This document shows positions 4,817 through 7,770 of a DNA stretch of 7,770 nucleotides, piece after piece. The notes under the pieces are model-generated. The model made no database searches. It worked only from the letters and a program-made list of their open reading frames with translations, and was not told the origin of the DNA. How positions within the stretch are numbered: position 1 is the first letter of the stretch; every line of letters begins with the position of its first letter. The position numbers were made by a program, and so were the translations under genes. This DNA comes from DAOUAJ01 sp034433615 (GTDB lineage: Bacteria > Chloroflexota > Anaerolineae > DUEN01). The stretch is from the NCBI GenBank assembly GCA_034433615.1, contig DAOUAJ010000208.1, positions 1 through 7,770 on the forward strand. Direction: 5' to 3'.

Positions 4817-5776
4817 ATGGAACAGCAAGTCCAGGCTTTCTTGGACTATCTGATCGTTAAGGAGAAGTCTTCGGCCAATACCATCGCTGCCTACCGTAAT
4901 GATCTCACGCAATTCCTTGCCTATCTCACCAGTCCCGACCGATTATCTCCTCACCTACCCGACGAACAGACCCCGCCCGACTGGCCGAGTGTTCAAAAAC
5001 AACACCTCGTTGATTACATCCTGTACTTGAAAGAGCGCGGCTACGCTTCCTCGACTGTTGCTCGCAAGGTGGCAGCGGTCAGATCGTTCTTTCACTTTAT
5101 CCAAAAGGCTGGCTTCATCACTGAGGACCCGACGGAGTCGCTAGATTCACCCAAGGTGAAAAAACATCTGCCTAAGGCGATCTCACCTGCGCAGATCGAG
5201 CAACTATTAGCAGAACCGGCCAGGGATCCCAGCCCCAAAGGGCTGCGTGATCACGCGCTCCTGGAATTACTTTACGCGACGGGTATGCGCGTCACCGAGG
5301 TCGTCTCCCTTGACCTGACCGACGTGAACCTGGCAGCCGGTAAAGTGCGGTGCAGCAGCAAGGCCGACAAAGCACGGACTGTCCCTATCCCCGCTGCTAC
5401 AACCCAAGCATTGCAGGAATATCTGAGTGATGGTCGTCCTCGGCTCGGTGTGAGCGAAGAGGAACGAGCCCTGTTCGTCAATCACCGCGGCCACCGACTG
5501 ACCCGACAGGGCCTATGGTTGATCATCAAGCACTACGCTCAGGCTGTGGGCATTGACGATGAAGTCACCCCACACACCTTGCGTCACTCCTTTGCCACGC
5601 ACATGTTATACAAAGGGGCCCCGCTCAGCGAAGTTCAGAGGCTGCTGGGACATGCCAGTATTTCAACCACGCAGGTGTACACCCTGTGCCTGCACCTAGG
5701 GCAGGTTGAGCCCCTCAGCGAACAGGGGGGGACTCATTTCCAGGGAGAGGGGAGAGAGCATGGGATTGATCTATGA
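4817..5776 (+). CDS. xerD: Xer-type tyrosine recombinase
   Basis: A 319-residue site-specific recombinase of the XerC/XerD type, which resolves chromosome dimers at dif; XerC versus XerD cannot be decided from sequence alone. Residues 1-~105 are the SAM-like core-binding domain. Residues ~118-290 are the catalytic domain with R158 (ATGMRVTE), K182, H253 and R256 (TPHTLRHSFATHML), H279 (LLGHASISTTQVY) and the nucleophile Y288. The beta-hairpin around K182 reads SSKADKAR, where the usual form is GKGxKER. After Y288-T289 the normal short C-terminal helix (THVxxxxLRxVYxxAHP type) is missing. It is replaced by a 30-residue Gly/Gln-rich tail that runs 17 nt into the next gene. ATG at 4817 has AAGGAG (4802-4807) nine nt upstream. 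Adjacency to PNP recalls ripX-drm-pupG of Bacillus. Confidence 0.9.
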   Translation: MEQQVQAFLDYLIVKEKSSANTIAAYRNDLTQFLAYLTSPDRLSPHLPDEQTPPDWPSVQKQHLVDYILYLKERGYASSTVARKVAAVRSFFHFIQKAGFITEDPTESLDSPKVKKHLPKAISPAQIEQLLAEPARDPSPKGLRDHALLELLYATGMRVTEVVSLDLTDVNLAAGKVRCSSKADKARTVPIPAATTQALQEYLSDGRPRLGVSEEERALFVNHRGHRLTRQGLWLIIKHYAQAVGIDDEVTPHTLRHSFATHMLYKGAPLSEVQRLLGHASISTTQVYTLCLHLGQVEPLSEQGGTHFQGEGREHGIDL

Positions 5777-6701
5777 GATCAATGCGGCTGCCGAAGTCAT
5801 TCGATCACGGACGCATCACCGGCCGACCATCGGCCTGGTACTGGGTTCGGGCCTCAACAGCCTGGCAGACAATGTAGAAGAAGCGGACATCATCCCCTAT
5901 GCCGAGATCCCCGGATTCCCCGTGTCCACCGTGGAAGGGCACATCGGACGCCTGGTCATCGGCAGACTGGCAGGTTTAGCCGTGATGATCATGCAGGGAA
6001 GAGCCCATTACTACGAGGGCTACTCCCTGCAGCAAGTGACGTTCCCTATCCGCGTGATGCAGGCTCTGGGAATCAAGCTGTTGATCGTGACCAATGCGGC
6101 TGGGGGGATCAACCCCACGTTTCGGGCCGGCGACCTGATGCTGATCTGCGATCATCTGAACCTGATCGGTATGGCTGGGCTCAACCCTCTGCGCGGCCCC
6201 AACGATCCTGCCCTGGGACCGCGCTTCCCCAGTATGTCTCAAGCCTACGATCGCGAGCTGCGTTTGCTCGCCCAGCAGGTCGCGAGGGAGCTGGGGATTG
6301 AGCTGCGTCAGGGTGTATACGCCGGTCTGGCTGGCCCTACCTTTGAGACGCCAGCCGAGGTCCGCTTCCTTCGTATCGCCGGGGCTGATGCTGTCGGCAT
6401 GTCTACCGTGCCTGAGGTGATCGTGGCCCGGCACGGCGGCATGCGTGTCCTGGGCATCTCTGGAATCTGTAATGTGGCGATCGCCGAGCCGGATGCTAAC
6501 GCTGAGGTCAGCCATGAAGAAGTGCTGGAAGCCGGCCGACTCATCGCTCCTCGCCTCACTCGCCTGATCACGGGAGTCCTTCATCACCTGGCAGATTCAC
6601 CTCTGACCGCGCAGCTCGGGAGTGATCGTGTCACCTTTCGGGAAGCCTGCCCTGGACGTCGTGCAGGCCAGGGAACCTTGCCAACGCCTGACTCAGCATG
6701 A
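5760..6701 (+). CDS. Purine nucleoside phosphorylase (trimeric PNP family)
   Basis: A 313-residue cytoplasmic enzyme that cleaves purine ribo- and deoxyribonucleosides with phosphate, giving free base and pentose-1-phosphate for purine salvage. Family motifs are intact: phosphate-binding VLGSGLN (S30), VEGHIGRLVIG (H61), QGRAHYYEGY (R81, H83), TNAAGGIN (111-118), AGPTFETPAE (E196), AVGMSTVPE (M214), ISGICNVA (N238) and SHEEVLE (H252). Their spacing tracks human PNP S33, H64, R84, H86, E201, M219, N243 and H257 with a small constant offset. The Asn at 238 points to 6-oxopurine (inosine/guanosine) preference rather than methylthioadenosine. ATG at 5760 follows GGAGAGGGGAG. The domain ends near residue 278, and a ~35-residue extension follows. 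The stop overlaps the next start as ATGA. Confidence 0.93.
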   Translation: MGLIYEINAAAEVIRSRTHHRPTIGLVLGSGLNSLADNVEEADIIPYAEIPGFPVSTVEGHIGRLVIGRLAGLAVMIMQGRAHYYEGYSLQQVTFPIRVMQALGIKLLIVTNAAGGINPTFRAGDLMLICDHLNLIGMAGLNPLRGPNDPALGPRFPSMSQAYDRELRLLAQQVARELGIELRQGVYAGLAGPTFETPAEVRFLRIAGADAVGMSTVPEVIVARHGGMRVLGISGICNVAIAEPDANAEVSHEEVLEAGRLIAPRLTRLITGVLHHLADSPLTAQLGSDRVTFREACPGRRAGQGTLPTPDSA

Positions 6702-7438
6702 CCGTCCTACTTCAGTTCATTGCCGATAACGCCATCTGGGTTTACACAGCCTGCGCACTGATCGCCCTCTGGTACCTACGCGTGGTCATCCGGGCGCGTC
6801 GGGAACGCAAACAGGCGGTGTTTGCGCTGGAGCGCGAGACTGCTCTCCAGCGGGTCTACAACGCGCTCGGCGTGGCTATCGCGCTGCTGGCTACCATGGG
6901 CATTACATACTTCATCAGCAACACACTGCTGGAGACGATAAAGCCGTTGACGAGGGAACCTCTCCCTTCCACACCTGTTATTGTGTTGCCTGCTTTAACT
7001 GCACCAGGGCCAACACCGACGCCTGAGCCGACGCCCACCCTGCCGCCTCCCACACCGCGCCCGCGTCCTACCCTACGCCCATTGCCGTCTCCTTTGCCAG
7101 AGCCTACTCAGACACCAGCGATCGTTGCACCCAACTGTCCCAACCCACTGGCGCGCTTGGTGTCACCAGGCGAAAATCAGACGGTCAGTGGCCTTGTACA
7201 GGTCATCGGTACGGCCAATATCCCCAACATGCAATATTACAAGCTGGAGATTCGTCCGGCCAGCAGTAACGGGGACTTCTCCTACGTGACCGGGCAGACA
7301 GGTCCGGCAGATGGAGTGTTAGGGACGTGGGATACTGCGCCGTTAGCCAACGGAGCTTATACATTACGTCTGGTGGTGGTGGACCACACCGGCAACTATC
7401 CCCCACCGTGTCAGGTCACAGTCAACGTAACCCATTAA
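6698..7438 (+). CDS. Two-helix membrane protein with Pro/Thr linker and extracellular Ig-like domain
   Basis: A 246-residue membrane protein of unknown function. Hydrophobic segments at ~12-31 and ~55-77 are probably transmembrane helices joined by a basic loop (RARRERKQ) likely to face the cytoplasm. Residues ~88-145 are a Pro/Thr-rich spacer (PTPTPEPTPTLPPPTPRPRP). Residues ~146-246 look like a compact beta-sandwich: SPGENQTVSGLVQVIGTANI, then YYKLEI, VLGTWDTAPLANGAYTLRL and VVDHTGNY, with two cysteines (C147, C238) that could form a disulfide. Similar modules occur at the ends of Chloroflexota cell-surface proteins and may bind the envelope. It starts inside the PNP stop (ATGA), so it is translationally coupled. 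A direct metabolic link to PNP is not evident. Confidence 0.8.
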   Translation: MTVLLQFIADNAIWVYTACALIALWYLRVVIRARRERKQAVFALERETALQRVYNALGVAIALLATMGITYFISNTLLETIKPLTREPLPSTPVIVLPALTAPGPTPTPEPTPTLPPPTPRPRPTLRPLPSPLPEPTQTPAIVAPNCPNPLARLVSPGENQTVSGLVQVIGTANIPNMQYYKLEIRPASSNGDFSYVTGQTGPADGVLGTWDTAPLANGAYTLRLVVVDHTGNYPPPCQVTVNVTH

Positions 7439-7457
7439 GTCCATAGCAGCTATCTGT

Positions 7458-7472
7458 GGCCGGCCTCCGGCC
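7458..7472 (+). terminator. GC-rich hairpin after the operon, weak terminator candidate
   Basis: GGCCGG (7458-7463) and CCGGCC (7467-7472) form a 6-bp stem with a 3-nt loop, 20 bp after the membrane gene stop. No T-tract follows, so factor-dependent termination or none at all is possible. Confidence 0.3.
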
Positions 7473-7488
7473 GTGCCATCCCAGCCGC

Positions 7489-7517
7489 TTGCACAAACCT
7501 CTGGAAGAAGCTATGAT
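7489..7517 (+). promoter_or_regulatory. Near-consensus sigma70 promoter for the last gene
   Basis: TTGCAC (7489-7494) and TATGAT (7512-7517) are exactly 17 nt apart. The -10 lies within the inverted repeat AGCTATG/CATAGCT (7509-7515 and 7525-7531). Transcription would begin near 7524, giving a ~54-nt leader. Confidence 0.65.
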
Positions 7518-7523
7518 ACGCGC

Positions 7524-7551
7524 ACATAGCTGATAGCTAATAGCTTATAGT
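7524..7551 (+). repeat. Four tandem imperfect 7-bp repeats (NNATAGC)
   Basis: ACATAGC, TGATAGC, TAATAGC and TTATAGT stand head to tail at the predicted transcription start. Further ATAGC/GCTAT copies lie at 7443-7453 (palindrome ATAGC-A-GCTAT) and 7510-7514. The array may be a repressor site or leader RNA structure; a 7-bp period does not keep one helix face. Confidence 0.5.
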
Positions 7552-7577
7552 TTCCGTTCCACTCAGGGTTGAGGCCA

Positions 7578-7770
7578 ATGCTCGCACGTCTTGCCCTACA
7601 TGTCTGGCTGCCTGCGGCCGCAAGGCTGCTGCTCAGCCTGCTGGCCCCCATAATGCCCATCGAGGCTCACGCAGCAGAGCCACAAGTGGTGACAGTCGCT
7701 CCTAGTCGCCAGGCCGCGGGGCTGGCTTTGTACCCTGTGAACGGACCCCCTGGCGCCGTGATCGCGCTGG
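7578..7770 (+). CDS. N-terminus of a secreted protein (partial, runs off the edge)
   Basis: Sixty-four codons are open to the right edge. Residues 1-33 look like a signal peptide: an Arg near the start, a hydrophobic stretch (AARLLLSLLAPIMPI) and a likely cleavage site after EAHA, before AEPQ. There is no lipobox cysteine. The visible mature part (VVTVAPSRQAAGLALYPVNG) is too short to assign. ATG at 7578 is preceded by TTGAGG with a rather short spacing of ~4 nt. It has its own promoter and is therefore likely a separate transcription unit from the PNP operon. Confidence 0.7.
   Translation, partial: MLARLALHVWLPAAARLLLSLLAPIMPIEAHAAEPQVVTVAPSRQAAGLALYPVNGPPGAVIAL

Noticed and set aside
5976..6587. 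203-codon minus-strand open frame inside the PNP gene
   Set aside because: It is antisense to a fully conserved PNP and shows no recognisable domain; antisense frames of this length are common in GC-rich genes.
4817..6701. Phage or integrative element around the tyrosine recombinase
   Set aside because: The recombinase is Xer-like, lies in an operon with a housekeeping salvage enzyme, and no tRNA, attachment repeats or phage genes are present.

Overview
The window looks like chromosomal DNA from a moderately GC-rich bacterium, most plausibly a Chloroflexota (Anaerolineae-like) lineage. The evidence is indirect: an FHA domain fused to an OmpR-type winged helix, a secreted NHL propeller ending in a YLPLL-type tail, a two-helix membrane protein with a long Pro/Thr linker and a small C-terminal beta-sandwich-like domain, and the protein family mix. 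No rRNA, tRNA or CRISPR array was seen, so the assignment is an inference.

The left part (about 1-2960) reads mainly on the minus strand. Bases 1-372 hold no convincing gene. A two-gene cassette follows (minus strand, 1330 to 376) that looks like a toxin-antitoxin pair: a 123-residue acidic, helical protein, then an overlapping PIN-like protein. It has a good sigma70 promoter and a candidate operator. Beyond that promoter lies an 89-nt sequence (1421-1509) that folds into an almost fully paired three-way junction. It has inverted-repeat ends and a CAACAG direct repeat on both sides, like a miniature insertion element. A 73-bp repeat occurs twice (373-445 and 1524-1596). In each copy it supplies the last ~22 codons and the stop of a minus-strand reading frame, so two otherwise unrelated ORFs share the C-terminal tail YFRSGTxGRPGGGK. 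Next comes a secreted six-bladed NHL beta-propeller protein (2958 to 1900).

The middle part (2959-4630) is regulatory. A divergent promoter region separates the NHL gene from a plus-strand FHA/winged-helix regulator gene. Three tandem 11-bp repeats (GTCYGAAYYYG) lie between that regulator and an ECF sigma factor gene, the spacing and position expected for an OmpR/PhoB-type binding site. The sigma gene ends at a strong intrinsic terminator and has no adjacent anti-sigma gene.

The right part (4740-7438) is a tightly packed plus-strand operon: a Xer tyrosine recombinase, a purine nucleoside phosphorylase and a membrane protein, with overlapping ends. The Xer-PNP neighbourhood resembles the xerD/ripX-drm-pupG region of Bacillus. 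The recombinase has all catalytic residues but an unusual C-terminal tail, and the phosphorylase has a long C-terminal extension. A new transcription unit then starts from a near-consensus promoter surrounded by repeated ATAGC/GCTAT motifs. It encodes the N-terminus of a secreted protein that runs off the right edge.
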